64,000 nucleotides of DNA from Polaromonas sp. JS666 (GCF_900103405.1 NZ_FNHX01000001.1:496001-560000), one strand, 5' to 3'; counted from the first letter of the stretch, positions 40,893 to 51,514 are shown. A program made the numbers and translations. Notes: generated by a model from the letters alone, not told the origin.

Positions 40893-42599
40893 TCAGGCAG
40901 TGGCCGTGGCGCGCTCCATCGCCGCCAGGTGCTGGTGAATCATCGCGACCGCCGCCGCGCCCTCGCCTATCGCGCCGCCCACACGCTTGACGGATCCGCT
41001 GCGCACGTCGCCCACGGCGAACAGGCCCGGGATGTTGGTTTCGAGCGGCGCGGGTTTGTAGTCGGAGTGTTTGCAGGTCACGCTTTCGCCGGTGCGCACA
41101 AAACCGTGCGCGTCCAGGGCCACGCCGCAGCTGTCCAGCCAGGCGGTTTCCGGGTCCGCGCCGACAAACAGGAACACATTGCGCACCTCGGCGTCATGCT
41201 CGGTGCCGCGCTGGCGGTTGCGCCAGGTCACGGCGTTCAGGCCCGCGTTGCCGTCGCCGTGCAGCTTGACCACCTCGGTCTGCGGCAGCAGTTCGATATT
41301 CGGCGTGGCGTCTATGCGGTCTATCAGGTAGCGCGACATGCTGGCCGCCAGGCTGGGGCCGCGCACCAGCATGTTGACCTTGGCCGCGTGCTGCGACAAA
41401 AACACGGCCGCCTGCCCGGCCGAATTGCCGCCGCCCACCAGCACCACCTCGGTCTGGCTGCACATCTTGGCTTCCAGTGCCGAGGCCCAGTACCAGACGC
41501 CGCGGCCCTCAAACTCGGCCAGGCGCGGCACCTCGGGGCGGCGGTAGCGCGCGCCGCTGGCCACCACCACGGTCTTGGCGCGCAGCACGCGGCCGTCGGT
41601 CAGCTTCACATGCAGCTCGCCCTTGATGGCCTTGGCCGCGCAGTCCAGCGACTGGGCCTGCGCGGGGATCAGCATCTCCACGCCGAATTTCTGCGCCTGC
41701 ACATAAGCGCGGCCGGCCAGGGCCTGGCCCGAGATGCCGGTCGGGAAACCCAGGTAGTTCTCGATGCGCGCGCTCGCGCCGGCCTGGCCGCCGTAGGCGC
41801 GGCAGTCCAGCACGATGACTTGCAGGCCCTCGGAGGCCGCATACACCGCCGTCGCCAGGCCGGCGGGCCCGCCGCCCACCACGATCACGTCAAACAGCTC
41901 GCTGCGCTCGGCGGTGTCCACCATGCCCATGCAGCGGGCCAGCTGGTTTTCGCCGGGGTTGACCAGCACCGAGCCGTCGGGGCAGACCGCCAGCACGTCG
42001 CCGGCGGCGGCGCCGTACTCCACCATCAGCGCGGCGGCATCGGCATCCTCGGCAATATCGACCACATGGTGGGGTTCGCCATTGCGGTTCAAAAAGCTTT
42101 GCAGCCGCACCACGGCGGCCGACTGCGGCCGGCCTATCAGCACCGGACCGCTGGCGCCGGCTTCGATCAGCGCGACACGCCGCAATATCAATGCGCGCAC
42201 CACACGCTCGCCCAGGTCGGCCTCGGCAATGATGAGGGCACGCAGCTGGCTGGGCGGCACCAGCAAGGCGTCCACCTCGTCCTCGGCATGGCCGTCCACC
42301 AGCGCCGGCGCGCCCGACAGCTGGCCCACCTCGGCCAGGAACTGGCCCGGCCCCTGCGTGACGATGGGCACCACATGGCCCAGGCCGTCGCGCTGGGTGA
42401 TGGTGACCGAGCCCTTGAGCAGCACAAACATGCCGGGGCCGGGCTCGCCGGCGGCGAACAGCCTGTCGCCTCTTTTGAAATGCAGCACGGTGCCGAAGCG
42501 GCGTATGCGCGCGATCTCCGCCGGGCTCAGCACCGGGAACATCTGGTGGCGCCGGCTCTCGGCCAGCGGCGGGGGTGTGGGGGTCGGGTCGTCAGCCAT
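40893..42599 (-). CDS. Cyclic-nucleotide-domain/thioredoxin-reductase-like flavoprotein lacking CxxC
   Basis: 568-residue fusion. Residues about 18-140 are a CRP-type cyclic-nucleotide-binding domain (GDRLFAAGEPGPGMFVLLKGSV). Residues 140-225 form a linker with a degraded thioredoxin-like look (VVRLQSFLNRNGEPHHVVDIAED). From 236 on it is a thioredoxin-reductase-like enzyme, with FAD loop VVGGGPAGLATAVYAASEG (242-247 glycines) and NADPH loop VVLVGGGNSAGQAAVF near 385-400. Where thioredoxin reductase has its CxxC, this protein reads GVWYWASALEAKMC, so it cannot reduce a disulfide that way. It is paired with a UBP zinc finger downstream. Electron acceptor unknown. Confidence 0.87.
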   Translation of the reverse strand: MADDPTPTPPPLAESRRHQMFPVLSPAEIARIRRFGTVLHFKRGDRLFAAGEPGPGMFVLLKGSVTITQRDGLGHVVPIVTQGPGQFLAEVGQLSGAPALVDGHAEDEVDALLVPPSQLRALIIAEADLGERVVRALILRRVALIEAGASGPVLIGRPQSAAVVRLQSFLNRNGEPHHVVDIAEDADAAALMVEYGAAAGDVLAVCPDGSVLVNPGENQLARCMGMVDTAERSELFDVIVVGGGPAGLATAVYAASEGLQVIVLDCRAYGGQAGASARIENYLGFPTGISGQALAGRAYVQAQKFGVEMLIPAQAQSLDCAAKAIKGELHVKLTDGRVLRAKTVVVASGARYRRPEVPRLAEFEGRGVWYWASALEAKMCSQTEVVLVGGGNSAGQAAVFLSQHAAKVNMLVRGPSLAASMSRYLIDRIDATPNIELLPQTEVVKLHGDGNAGLNAVTWRNRQRGTEHDAEVRNVFLFVGADPETAWLDSCGVALDAHGFVRTGESVTCKHSDYKPAPLETNIPGLFAVGDVRSGSVKRVGGAIGEGAAAVAMIHQHLAAMERATATA

Positions 42600-42685
42600 C
42601 AAAAACTCCGGTCGGCAGGCCCTGCCGCGCAGCGCCCAGGCCGCCATGATGACTGATTAGCTCACTATGTGCACCAGGGCACGGG

Positions 42686-43837
42686 TTACCAGCCGTACAA
42701 ACGTCGCCAGGTCGCGACTTCGCCGTTCTCGGCCAGCGCATGGTACTCAGGGTGCTGCGCGCCGGTGGCGCAGGCATGGTTGGGCAAGATGCGCAGCTGC
42801 GTGCCGACCGGGAAACGCTTCGCGATATCGGTATCGGGCGCGCCCTCGCGCGAAAGAATGCCGTGCTCCTGGTTGGCGCCGCTGATCACATAACCGGCCA
42901 GCACCTCGCCCTCGGCATCACAGACCTGGCCGTAGCCGAAGTCGTGCGCCTGCTTTTGCGTGCCGCGGTCGCGGCTCATGGCCATCCAGCCGGCGTCCAC
43001 AATCGCCCAGCCTTTTTCCACCTGGTGGCCTATCACCGTGGTCAGCACGCTGAGCGCGATGTCGTCGGTGGTGCAAACGCCGATGTTGTGCATCACCAGG
43101 TCAAAGAACACGTACACCCCGGCGCGCACCTCGGTCACGCCGTCAAGCTGCGCCGCCGACAGCGCCGTGGGCGTGGAGCCCACGCTGACCACCGGGCACG
43201 GCAAGCCCGCCTCGCGCACACGTTCGGCGGCCCGCACGCAGGCGGCGCGCTCCTGCTCGGCCATGGCGGCCAGGGCCTCGGGGGTATTGAGGTCGTAGCT
43301 CGATCCGGCATGCGTCATCACGCCGCCCAACACCATGCCGCCCTGGTGCAGCGCGCGTGCCACGTCCAGCAAGGCGGCCTCGCCGGGCTTGATGCCCGAG
43401 CGGTGGCCGTCGCTGTCGATTTCTATCCAGACCTCGAATTTTTCGCCGTGCTCGCGGCCGAAGGCGGCAATCGCCGCGGCCGAGGCCACGCTGTCGGTGA
43501 TGATTTTCAAGTCGCAGCCCTGGCGCCGCAGCGCCAGCGCCTGCGGCAGCTTGGCCGGCACCATGCCGACCGCATAAAGGATGTCGTTAAAACCGTCGGC
43601 ATAAAACTGCGCGGCCTCCTTGAGCGTGGACACCGTGATGCCTTCCGCCCCGGCCCTGAGCTGCGCGCGCGCCACCGGCGTGCATTTGCTGGTCTTGACA
43701 TGCGGCCGGAAACGCACGCCCAGCGCGTTCATGCGCTGCTGCATGCGCTCAATGTTGCGCTGCATGCGCGCCAGGTCGATCACGGCGGCGGGTGTGTCCA
43801 GGGCAGCCAGGGGATGGGACTGGGTGGTGGCGGTCAA
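42686..43837 (-). CDS. PLP-dependent D-threonine/3-hydroxyaspartate aldolase-like enzyme (DSD1 family)
   Basis: 383-residue enzyme with an alanine-racemase-type barrel followed by a D-serine-dehydratase-like domain. LDTPAAVIDLARMQRNIERMQQR and RFRPHVKTSKC (PLP lysine in HVKTSK) mark the N-terminus. The metal site is in the C-terminal part (LPNHACATGAQHPEY). Relatives cleave D-threonine or beta-hydroxyaspartate. The start is TTG at 43837 with GGAGA before it. It lies 35 bp after an ornithine-cyclodeaminase-like gene. In the beta-hydroxyaspartate cycle such a pair (bhcC, bhcD) acts on glyoxylate, but bhcA and bhcB are absent here. Confidence 0.85.
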   Translation of the reverse strand: MTATTQSHPLAALDTPAAVIDLARMQRNIERMQQRMNALGVRFRPHVKTSKCTPVARAQLRAGAEGITVSTLKEAAQFYADGFNDILYAVGMVPAKLPQALALRRQGCDLKIITDSVASAAAIAAFGREHGEKFEVWIEIDSDGHRSGIKPGEAALLDVARALHQGGMVLGGVMTHAGSSYDLNTPEALAAMAEQERAACVRAAERVREAGLPCPVVSVGSTPTALSAAQLDGVTEVRAGVYVFFDLVMHNIGVCTTDDIALSVLTTVIGHQVEKGWAIVDAGWMAMSRDRGTQKQAHDFGYGQVCDAEGEVLAGYVISGANQEHGILSREGAPDTDIAKRFPVGTQLRILPNHACATGAQHPEYHALAENGEVATWRRLYGW

Positions 43838-43872
43838 GGGAATCTCCGGGGGCTATGTGGGAATCAATCAAG

Positions 43873-44916
43873 TTACCAGGGCCAGCTGATGCTTTGGCCC
43901 TTGCCGGCAAGGCGTGCGCGCTGCTCCAGCATGCGCGCAACCGTGAGGTCTTGCAAGGCGATGCCGGTCATGTCGAACACGGTAATGTCGCCGGCGCCGC
44001 GCGCAAAGGCGGCCTTGCCCGACAGCACATCGCCGATTTCGGTGCACGCGGTGTCGGGCGCCCATTGCAGTTCACCTATGCCGCGCGACTGGGCGGCGTC
44101 GTCCACAAACACGCGCGCCCCGGCCAGCAAACCTTCGGGCAGCTCGCGTTTGCCCTTGGTGTCGCAGCCCACCGCATTGATGTGCGTGCCGGGCTGCACA
44201 GCTTCCAGCGCGAACAGCGGGCCCTTGCCGGTGGTGGCCGTGATCACGACATCGCTCTGGGCCACGGCGGCATTCACGTCGGCCGCATGCGCGATGGCAC
44301 ACTGCCCGGCAAACAGGGCTTCAAACGCGGGCTTGGGATGGCCGTCGGCCGTGGCATAAAACACCTGGCGCAGCCCGGGCAGCTGGCGAATGGCAAAACG
44401 CAGCTGTGCTTGCGCCTGCACGCCGGTGCCAAAGACGCAGACCGTGCGGCTGTCGGGCCGCGCCAGCTGCAAGCCCAGGCCGCCGGCGGCGCCGGTGCGC
44501 TCGGTGGTGACGGCGTTGCCGTCTATCAAACAGGTGGGCCGGCCGGTGGCGGGGTCGATCAGCATGATGGTGGCCTGGTGGGCGTCGGCACCCCGCGCGG
44601 GGTTGCCGGGCCAGAAACCGGCCGCCTTGAAACCCAGCAGCGACTGCGCGCCCACATCGCCCGACTTGATGCCGAACACGCCGCCGGTGGCCAGCTTTTC
44701 ACGTACCAGTGAGAACACCCGGCCTTCACCCTGGCTGTGCAGCACAAAGGCCTCGCGCGTAGCTTTCAGCACGTCAGCGGGCAGCAGCAGGGCCTCGACA
44801 GCATGTTTGTCCAGCAGCAGCAGTTGCGCCTCGGCCGGAAGTGTGGCGTTTGGCGCGTCGTGGCCAAAGCTGGCAGGATGGGGCTTGAGGCCGGGTGTTG
44901 GGGGTTTGTTCAACAT
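43873..44916 (-). CDS. Ornithine cyclodeaminase/mu-crystallin family reductase (iminosuccinate-reductase-like)
   Basis: 347-residue NAD(P)H-dependent enzyme. Marks include [55 protein letters not shown], and the Rossmann loop [18 protein letters not shown]. The family includes ornithine cyclodeaminase, cyclic-imine reductases and BhcD. About 30 residues precede the usual family start; the only candidate start codons are ATG 44916 and the adjacent TTG. A strong sigma-70 promoter ends 7 bp before the ATG, so the transcript may be leaderless. Confidence 0.83.
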   Translation of the reverse strand: MLNKPPTPGLKPHPASFGHDAPNATLPAEAQLLLLDKHAVEALLLPADVLKATREAFVLHSQGEGRVFSLVREKLATGGVFGIKSGDVGAQSLLGFKAAGFWPGNPARGADAHQATIMLIDPATGRPTCLIDGNAVTTERTGAAGGLGLQLARPDSRTVCVFGTGVQAQAQLRFAIRQLPGLRQVFYATADGHPKPAFEALFAGQCAIAHAADVNAAVAQSDVVITATTGKGPLFALEAVQPGTHINAVGCDTKGKRELPEGLLAGARVFVDDAAQSRGIGELQWAPDTACTEIGDVLSGKAAFARGAGDITVFDMTGIALQDLTVARMLEQRARLAGKGQSISWPW

Positions 44917-44922
44917 CTGGAA

Positions 44923-44951
44923 ATATTATCCATTATTAGACAATTTGTCAA
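44923..44951 (-). promoter_or_regulatory. Sigma-70 promoter of the reductase/aldolase operon
   Basis: On the minus strand TTGACA (44951-44946), a 17-bp spacer and TAATAT (44928-44923) make a near-consensus promoter. The predicted start of transcription falls at about 44916, the A of the ATG, with no ribosome site between. The spacer AATTGTCTAATAATGGA contains a partial palindrome that could be a GntR-type operator. Confidence 0.75.
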
Positions 44952-44992
44952 ACAAGCCGCTTCACCTTCACCCGTCCATTGCAGGAGACTCC

Positions 44993-46468
44993 ATGCCCGG
45001 CAACCCGCACGCCCCTTGTGACGAAGGCATCATCCGCGCCCAGGCCGGCGACTGCGGCCCCACAGCCCATCCCAGACTGGCGCTAGCCGCCACGGTGCTC
45101 GGTTCCTCCATGGCTTTTATCGACGGCTCGGTCGTCAACATCGCCCTGCCCGCCATCCAGCGCGACCTGGCCGGCGGCTCGGCCTCCGGGCTGGCCGAGA
45201 TGCAATGGGTCATCAATGCCTACCTGCTCTTGCTGGGCTCGCTGGTGCTGGTGGGCGGCTCGCTGGGCGACCGCTTTGGCCGACGCAAGATTTTTATCAT
45301 GGGCATCGCGCTGTTTACCGCCGCCTCTATCGCCTGCGGCCTGGCGCCCGGGCCGCTGGCGCTGATCGCGGCGCGTGCCCTGCAGGGCGTGGGCGCGGCG
45401 CTGCTGGTGCCGGCCAGCCTGGCCATCATCGGCAATGTGTTTGAAGGCGAGGCCCGCGGCAAGGCCATAGGCACCTGGGCCGCCTGGGCGGCGATTACCG
45501 GCGCGGCCGGGCCTGTGCTGGGCGGCTGGCTGGTTGATGCGGTGTCCTGGCGCTCCATCTTCTTTTTGAATGTACCCATGGCGGTGGCCACCGTATGGCT
45601 GGCCCTGTATGCCGTGCCCGACAGCCGCGACCCCGACGCGCCAAAACAGCTGGACTGGCCCGGCGTGCTGCTGGTGGCCAGCGGCCTGGGCGGCTTGACC
45701 TATGGCCTGACCCTGGCGCCCGAGCGCGGCTGGCAGGTGGCCGAGGTGCTGGGCCCGATCGCGCTGGGCGCCGTGCTGCTGCTGGCCTTTGTGTTTGTGC
45801 AGGCCCGCACGCGCGCACCCATGATGCCGCTGGGCCTGTTCCAGTCGCGCGACTTTGTGGGCACCAATTTGCTCACGCTGCTGCTGTACTTCGCGCTCAG
45901 CGGCGCGCTGTTCTTTTTGCCCTTTGTGCTGATTGGCGCCTTCCACTACTCGGCCACCGCCGCGGGCGCCACCTTGCTGCCCTTCTCGCTGCTGCTGGGC
46001 TTTCTGTCACCCGCCACCGCCAGACTCACCGAACGTTTTGGCGCACGCACCATGCTGATGGCCGGGCCGGCCGTGGCCGCCGCGGGTTTTGCGCTGCTGG
46101 CCCTGCCCGGTGTGGGCTGGCCTTACTGGGCCGGTTTCTTCCCGGCCATGGTGGTGCTGGGCCTGGGCATGACGATTGCCGTCGCGCCGCTGACCACCAC
46201 CGTCATGAACGCCGTGCCCGCCGCCCATGCCGGCATTGCCTCGGGCATCAACAACGCCGTCGCGCGTGTGGCCGGCCTGCTGGCCGTGGCGCTGCTGGGC
46301 GTGGTGTTTGCCGCCGCGCTCCAGGGCCCGGTGCAGTCGGCCCCGCCCGAGTTGCTGGTCGCGGCCTTTCGCTGGGTGGTGCTGGGCTGTGTGCTGTGCG
46401 CGCTGGGCGCATCGGCCTGCGCGCTGCTGTTTCTGGCGCCGGTCGGGGCTAAAAGCACGCGGCCTTAA
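44993..46468 (+). CDS. MFS exporter, DHA2 (14-segment) family
   Basis: 491-residue proton-linked drug exporter. Features are [19 protein letters not shown] in segment 1, motif [18 protein letters not shown] after segment 2, the antiporter motif [22 protein letters not shown] in segment 5, and about fourteen hydrophobic segments in all. CAGGAG is before the ATG at 44993. It is divergent from the reductase/aldolase pair with a 76-bp gap, so its promoter must overlap theirs. Confidence 0.9.
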   Translation: MPGNPHAPCDEGIIRAQAGDCGPTAHPRLALAATVLGSSMAFIDGSVVNIALPAIQRDLAGGSASGLAEMQWVINAYLLLLGSLVLVGGSLGDRFGRRKIFIMGIALFTAASIACGLAPGPLALIAARALQGVGAALLVPASLAIIGNVFEGEARGKAIGTWAAWAAITGAAGPVLGGWLVDAVSWRSIFFLNVPMAVATVWLALYAVPDSRDPDAPKQLDWPGVLLVASGLGGLTYGLTLAPERGWQVAEVLGPIALGAVLLLAFVFVQARTRAPMMPLGLFQSRDFVGTNLLTLLLYFALSGALFFLPFVLIGAFHYSATAAGATLLPFSLLLGFLSPATARLTERFGARTMLMAGPAVAAAGFALLALPGVGWPYWAGFFPAMVVLGLGMTIAVAPLTTTVMNAVPAAHAGIASGINNAVARVAGLLAVALLGVVFAAALQGPVQSAPPELLVAAFRWVVLGCVLCALGASACALLFLAPVGAKSTRP

Positions 46469-46547
46469 ACTTGAGGCTTCAGGCGGCCTAACCGGGCTCG
46501 CTCCACGCGGCCAACACCGCGTCCTCCCACCCTCCTCCACACCACCC

Positions 46548-47825
<1,278 letters not shown>

Positions 47826-47934
47826 TCTGTTTGTGGGAGAGACTACCCGTAACAAAATACATACCATCGGTGCTTTGTATTTATAGTCCCCCGTATCATC
47901 TACACGGGCACTATCAGCTGACAGAAGGCCCCAG

Positions 47935-49521
47935 ATGGACATTTCAATTCCCGGTCTACCTACACCCATACCCGGGGCGACGCCCATCGTCATACTCGGC
48001 GCCAACGGCTCTGGAAAAACCCGCTTAGCCGTTCAAATGACCCAGCAGGGAAATGCCGAATTTATAGGCGCAGTGCGACAGATCGCACTTCCAGATGAGA
48101 TCCCAAACTGGACTTTGCAAACGGCCACGAATGAGCTAACCAATCGCACAAATCAGAGGCGTAATTCCTACTGGGAACTAATACCCGACATAGAGGCGCT
48201 ATTTGGAAAGCTCTGGAGTTCGCATGCAGTCGAAGCGATGCGAATTTACGATCAGCTTCAAGATGGAGAGACGCCGACAGATCTTCCTGAAACCGTACTC
48301 AACAAAACTCGAGGGCTCTGGAAAACTGTTTTTCCTGGAAGGACCATCGCGTTTAAGGACTTCAAGGCCACTGTTTCGAACGAGTATCTGGGTTCGGCTA
48401 CCTATACCGCGAAGCACATGAGTGACGGCGAGCGGACCGGGCTCTATATCGCCGCAAGGATTCTCGACTCAGCTCATCAGTTCGTCGTAATCGATGAACC
48501 CGAAACCCACTTTCACTCAAGGCTGGCCGTACGGTTCTGGGACGCGCTTGAGTCAATGTGCAGTGACAAGCGGTTTGTGTATGTGACGCATGATCTAAAT
48601 TTCGCGTTATCAAGGAAAGACGCCAGCATAATCCTGACTCGACCAAATCAGGCACCAGAGCTAATAGCCGCTGGCGAGTCTCTTCCTGCTGACGATGTTG
48701 CCTCTATTCTTGGGGCAGCATCTTTTTCCGTCTACGCGAAGAGGCTGGTATTTTGCGAAGGTCGCGAAGAAAAAAGCCTTGATCAGGAATTGCTTCGGGC
48801 ATGGTTCAATGAAAAAGGTACCGCATTAGTGCCCGTCGGCGGCTGCGAAAACGTAAAGCGATGCACCGCCGCCTTTCAAACGACTTCAATTGTTAGCGGT
48901 TTTGAGGCCGTTGGAATAATCGACCGCGATCACTGGCCAGACGATCTTCTCTCCAATATATCGGGACTTCACGTATTGCCCGTGCACGAAGTCGAAAGTC
49001 TGTACGTACTCAAATCGGTCTATCTTGCGATTGCAGCTCATCTGGGGCTATCAACCAGAGCGGAGCAAACCTATGCAGAGGCGCATCAAGGGTGGAAGCG
49101 GCAAGTGAATGGTGTACTTTCCAACAAACTTATCAGCGAGCGCTTCAAGGCTAAGTCAATGATGCTTTTAGAGCGCAGTTTCGGTGGCACGTCAGACTTT
49201 AGTGACCGGACCGCTTTGGAGACAGCATTGACCGCGTATATCCCCGCTACCTTGCCTGTGACCAAGCCAACTCAGATATGGACCGAAGAAGCTCACGTCG
49301 TTGACTCCGCCGTTAACTCGAATGATCCCGCAGATTTTTTGCGTGTGCTGCCAGGTAAGCCCCTTATCGGACCAGCCGCTGCGAGCTTAGGCATTTCCAA
49401 GGAGCGATACTGCGAGCTGGTCAAAACGGGCTTGGGTTCGACTGAGCCCGCATTTGCGGCATTGAACGCGGCTTTAGAAGCAGCCTTGCTGCCCTTTCTG
49501 CCCCCTCGAAAATCTGCATGA
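47935..49521 (+). CDS. Single-gene PARIS-like defence protein: ABC/AAA ATPase fused to DUF4435 (Toprim) nuclease
   Basis: 528 residues in two parts. Residues 15-240 are an ABC-type ATPase: Walker A GANGSGKT (22-29), signature-like HMSDGER (161-167), Walker B FVVIDEPETHFH (183-194) and H-loop VTHD (217-220). Residues 266-528 match a DUF4435/Toprim unit: LVFCEGREEKSLD with E275, then GIIDRDHW with D330 and D332, and HEVESLYV. In the anti-phage PARIS system the ATPase AriA holds the Toprim nuclease AriB until a phage anti-restriction protein triggers it, and fused versions are known. GC content is visibly lower than in neighbours, pointing to transfer. AGAAGG precedes the ATG. Confidence 0.8.
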   Translation: MDISIPGLPTPIPGATPIVILGANGSGKTRLAVQMTQQGNAEFIGAVRQIALPDEIPNWTLQTATNELTNRTNQRRNSYWELIPDIEALFGKLWSSHAVEAMRIYDQLQDGETPTDLPETVLNKTRGLWKTVFPGRTIAFKDFKATVSNEYLGSATYTAKHMSDGERTGLYIAARILDSAHQFVVIDEPETHFHSRLAVRFWDALESMCSDKRFVYVTHDLNFALSRKDASIILTRPNQAPELIAAGESLPADDVASILGAASFSVYAKRLVFCEGREEKSLDQELLRAWFNEKGTALVPVGGCENVKRCTAAFQTTSIVSGFEAVGIIDRDHWPDDLLSNISGLHVLPVHEVESLYVLKSVYLAIAAHLGLSTRAEQTYAEAHQGWKRQVNGVLSNKLISERFKAKSMMLLERSFGGTSDFSDRTALETALTAYIPATLPVTKPTQIWTEEAHVVDSAVNSNDPADFLRVLPGKPLIGPAAASLGISKERYCELVKTGLGSTEPAFAALNAALEAALLPFLPPRKSA

Positions 49522-49546
49522 ATCCCTTTTCCTTCAGCCGCGACGT

Positions 49547-49645
49547 CTGCTGCGCACCCTTGGCCACCACTTTCACGTAAAACTGTTTGCCACCGTCTTT
49601 CACGATCTCATTAATCGACTTGATGAGGCTTGTCAGCCCCGGCTC
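49547..49645 (-). pseudogene. Fragment of a DUF6172-family gene
   Basis: Minus-strand translation gives EPGLTSLIKSINEIVKDGG then KQFYVKVVAKGAQQ. This closely matches the end of the intact gene at 52048-52371 (LIKSIDEIVKDGGEQFYVEVLAKPG). Only the last third is present, flanked by unrelated frames on both sides. DNA similarity is clear but well below identity, so it is a diverged relative or an old duplication, not a recent copy. Confidence 0.75.
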
Positions 49646-50204
49646 TATCAACGGAAAACTCAGCATCCCCTTTCAGCGCCTCACGCTCCCTCTTCGCCCG
49701 CAGAACACGAAAGCGCCATCGCACAAGGCCGAAGGCATAGCTGATGTAGTAGCCTGCTAGCAGGCCAAAAACAGCCAGTGTGAGCGGGCTGCGCGCGAAG
49801 TCACCGAGGCCGTTGGGCATCCCCGGCGCGATGAGGTAGACCTCGACCAGGCGATACACAATGCGCGCGACAAACAGCAGTGACAGCGCGATACCCAGGT
49901 GCGCATTGGGCGTGTAGAACAGGCCTTGGGGCGTCGGCTCGAAGCGCGTCTTGCCCAGCCCGAAGACGCCCAGCCAGGCGCCCAGGCCCAGGCCGCCGGC
50001 CAGCCAGCAGAGGCGATCCAGGTGCTCGCGCGCGGCAAAACCCAGCAGGACTATCAGGACCGGAAATATCACCAGCGTGATCCAGGGCCTGATCCGCGAC
50101 AGGCGCTGGCGCCCCACCATGCGGCGAAAGCGTGCGTAAACGCGCCATGTGATCAGCGGAAGAAGCACTAGCAAGGTGAGGGTGGAGGGACTGGGCGCTG
50201 GCAT
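49611..50204 (-). CDS. CcdC-like membrane protein, C-terminus overlapping a gene fragment
   Basis: 197 residues with about five hydrophobic segments (LTLLVLLPLITWRVYARFRRM, WITLVIFPVLIVLLGFAA, LAGGLGLGAWLGVFGL, LGIALSLLFVARIVYRLVEV, LAVFGLLAGYYISYAFGLV) and a GLFYTPNAHLG motif that recalls CcdC-type DUF1453 proteins. The last ~12 residues run into the DUF6172 fragment, so the original tail may have been lost in the rearrangement. The base composition is that of the host. Function unknown. Confidence 0.7.
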   Translation of the reverse strand: MPAPSPSTLTLLVLLPLITWRVYARFRRMVGRQRLSRIRPWITLVIFPVLIVLLGFAAREHLDRLCWLAGGLGLGAWLGVFGLGKTRFEPTPQGLFYTPNAHLGIALSLLFVARIVYRLVEVYLIAPGMPNGLGDFARSPLTLAVFGLLAGYYISYAFGLVRWRFRVLRAKREREALKGDAEFSVDRAGADKPHQVD

Positions 50205-50273
50205 GGTGTGGGCCTTCAGGTGGCGAAGAATGGGTACAGGCGGCGGGCATTGCCTGAAGCGGTACGCCTGCGG

Positions 50274-50678
50274 CTATCGATGGAGAAACGACGCCTGCAA
50301 AAATCGCATGCCCGCCAGTATCTGCTGAACCCGTTCCCCCGACAAGGTCCCTATGTGCTCACCCAGGCGTGTCTTGTAAACCGAAGAGACCTGCGACACG
50401 ACCACCACGCTTTGCTTCTGCAGCTTGCCCTCGCCGGGCTCCAGCAAGACATTGCCGGGCTCGGTCGCGCGGTTCAGGTTGGAGGTCAGCGCGCAAACAA
50501 TGACAGTGCTGATGCGGGAGCGGTTAAAGACGTCGTCCTGCACGATGACATGGGGATGCGGGGAGCCTGGGATGGAGCCGCGTGAGGGGTCTGCTTCTAT
50601 CCAGAACACGTCGCCCTGCTTGAAGGTGTCGGGGAATGGGCCTGTTGGGGCTTCTGGGTCTCTGTCCATAGGCTGCAT
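50274..50678 (-). CDS. PemK/MazF-family protein (toxin-like)
   Basis: 134-residue protein of the MazF/PemK fold: FKQGDVFWIEADPSRGSIPGSPHPHVIVQDDVFNRSRISTVIVCALTSNLNRA holds the family opening and the conserved strand with Thr-Ser. The end has VSQVSSVYKTRLGEHIGTLSGERVQQILAGM. MazF proteins cut RNA at specific sites. No antitoxin gene is adjacent, and several acidic changes around the usual catalytic Arg leave activity uncertain. I chose ATG 50678; the frame extends to 50720. Confidence 0.8.
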   Translation of the reverse strand: MQPMDRDPEAPTGPFPDTFKQGDVFWIEADPSRGSIPGSPHPHVIVQDDVFNRSRISTVIVCALTSNLNRATEPGNVLLEPGEGKLQKQSVVVVSQVSSVYKTRLGEHIGTLSGERVQQILAGMRFLQASFLHR

Positions 50679-50763
50679 TTTCTCATCGCAGGGACCAGCA
50701 CCCTCGACAAATGAAAACAAGCAAATGCGGTTGCCGACTTACAGATTGGTGAAGAGCCCTTCC

Positions 50764-51453
50764 CTAGCCTCCGTCAATCCACCAGACCTTCGGATTCGAT
50801 CTGGGCAATTCCAACGAGAAGTCATCTACAGCCATTGCTAGCTGAATTGCGACGTTCGCGAGCCAGTCAAAATGAAAATGAATAAGTCGCCTCATCTCCG
50901 CAGACTCGTCGCTTATTCGATTGATGTAGCTCACATTTTGGTTCTGCAACATAGTTGCTGGCCACGAGTCAGCATCTTTTCCTGGTCTGTACTCGTGAGC
51001 GTATGACGACCTAACGTCTTGATAAAGAAGGGACGCATAAGAGAATCGGCGTAACTCTTTCGCGTTCAGGCTCGGGCAAATTGTCGTGACGTCCGCCATA
51101 GATTTATCCACATCAGCACCAGTCAGAATACGCGCGGAAGTGGGCAATCCAAAAGCCTTCCTCACGAGCGCCGCTTCCACTTTATGCGAGTTAGCATCGA
51201 GATACTGCACCAAAAGTGGAGTGCTGATGGTGGCCCATATTTCCGTGGGAGAACCGAGGCGAACCAGCATCTCAACGAAACGTGCTCGATCAATTCTTCG
51301 ACCTTTCCATAACTCCGCGGCAAGAGCGCTCAGAACTGCACAGACCAGAATGACCGCTTCGGCATAGCTGGCACCGGCATTCCCCTGAGACAACCGAGTC
51401 GCGATGCCGCATTTCTCTCTTACCCAAGCCTGCCGCCACGTTTGAGAAGTCAC
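50764..51453 (-). CDS. Hypothetical protein with a HEPN-like motif
   Basis: 229 residues, no named family. Helical throughout: YAEAVILVCAVLSALAAELWKGRRIDRARFVEMLVRLG (30-67) then, near residue 148, R-S-S-Y-A-H in YQDVRSSYAHEYRPG. R148 and H153 fit the R-X4-6-H active site of HEPN ribonucleases. Base composition is lower in GC than the host. The start is GTG at 51453 with GGAGG before it. Neighbours are MazF-like and nuclease-like genes, consistent with a defence setting. Confidence 0.6.
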   Translation of the reverse strand: MTSQTWRQAWVREKCGIATRLSQGNAGASYAEAVILVCAVLSALAAELWKGRRIDRARFVEMLVRLGSPTEIWATISTPLLVQYLDANSHKVEAALVRKAFGLPTSARILTGADVDKSMADVTTICPSLNAKELRRFSYASLLYQDVRSSYAHEYRPGKDADSWPATMLQNQNVSYINRISDESAEMRRLIHFHFDWLANVAIQLAMAVDDFSLELPRSNPKVWWIDGG

Positions 51454-51514
51454 GCCACACCTCCAGCATTTGAGTCTATTGGCTCGCCGAGGACGAATCC
51501 GGTGTGATCAAGGA

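Noticed and set aside
41815..42660. 281-codon plus-strand frame opposite the flavoprotein
   Set aside because: Shadow frame, Ser/Thr/Pro-rich, with no motif; the minus strand carries clear FAD and NADPH loops.
42686..44916. Assignment of the aldolase/reductase pair as a full beta-hydroxyaspartate cycle
   Set aside because: Only two of the four cycle genes are present, and the families are broad, so the names bhcC and bhcD were not given.
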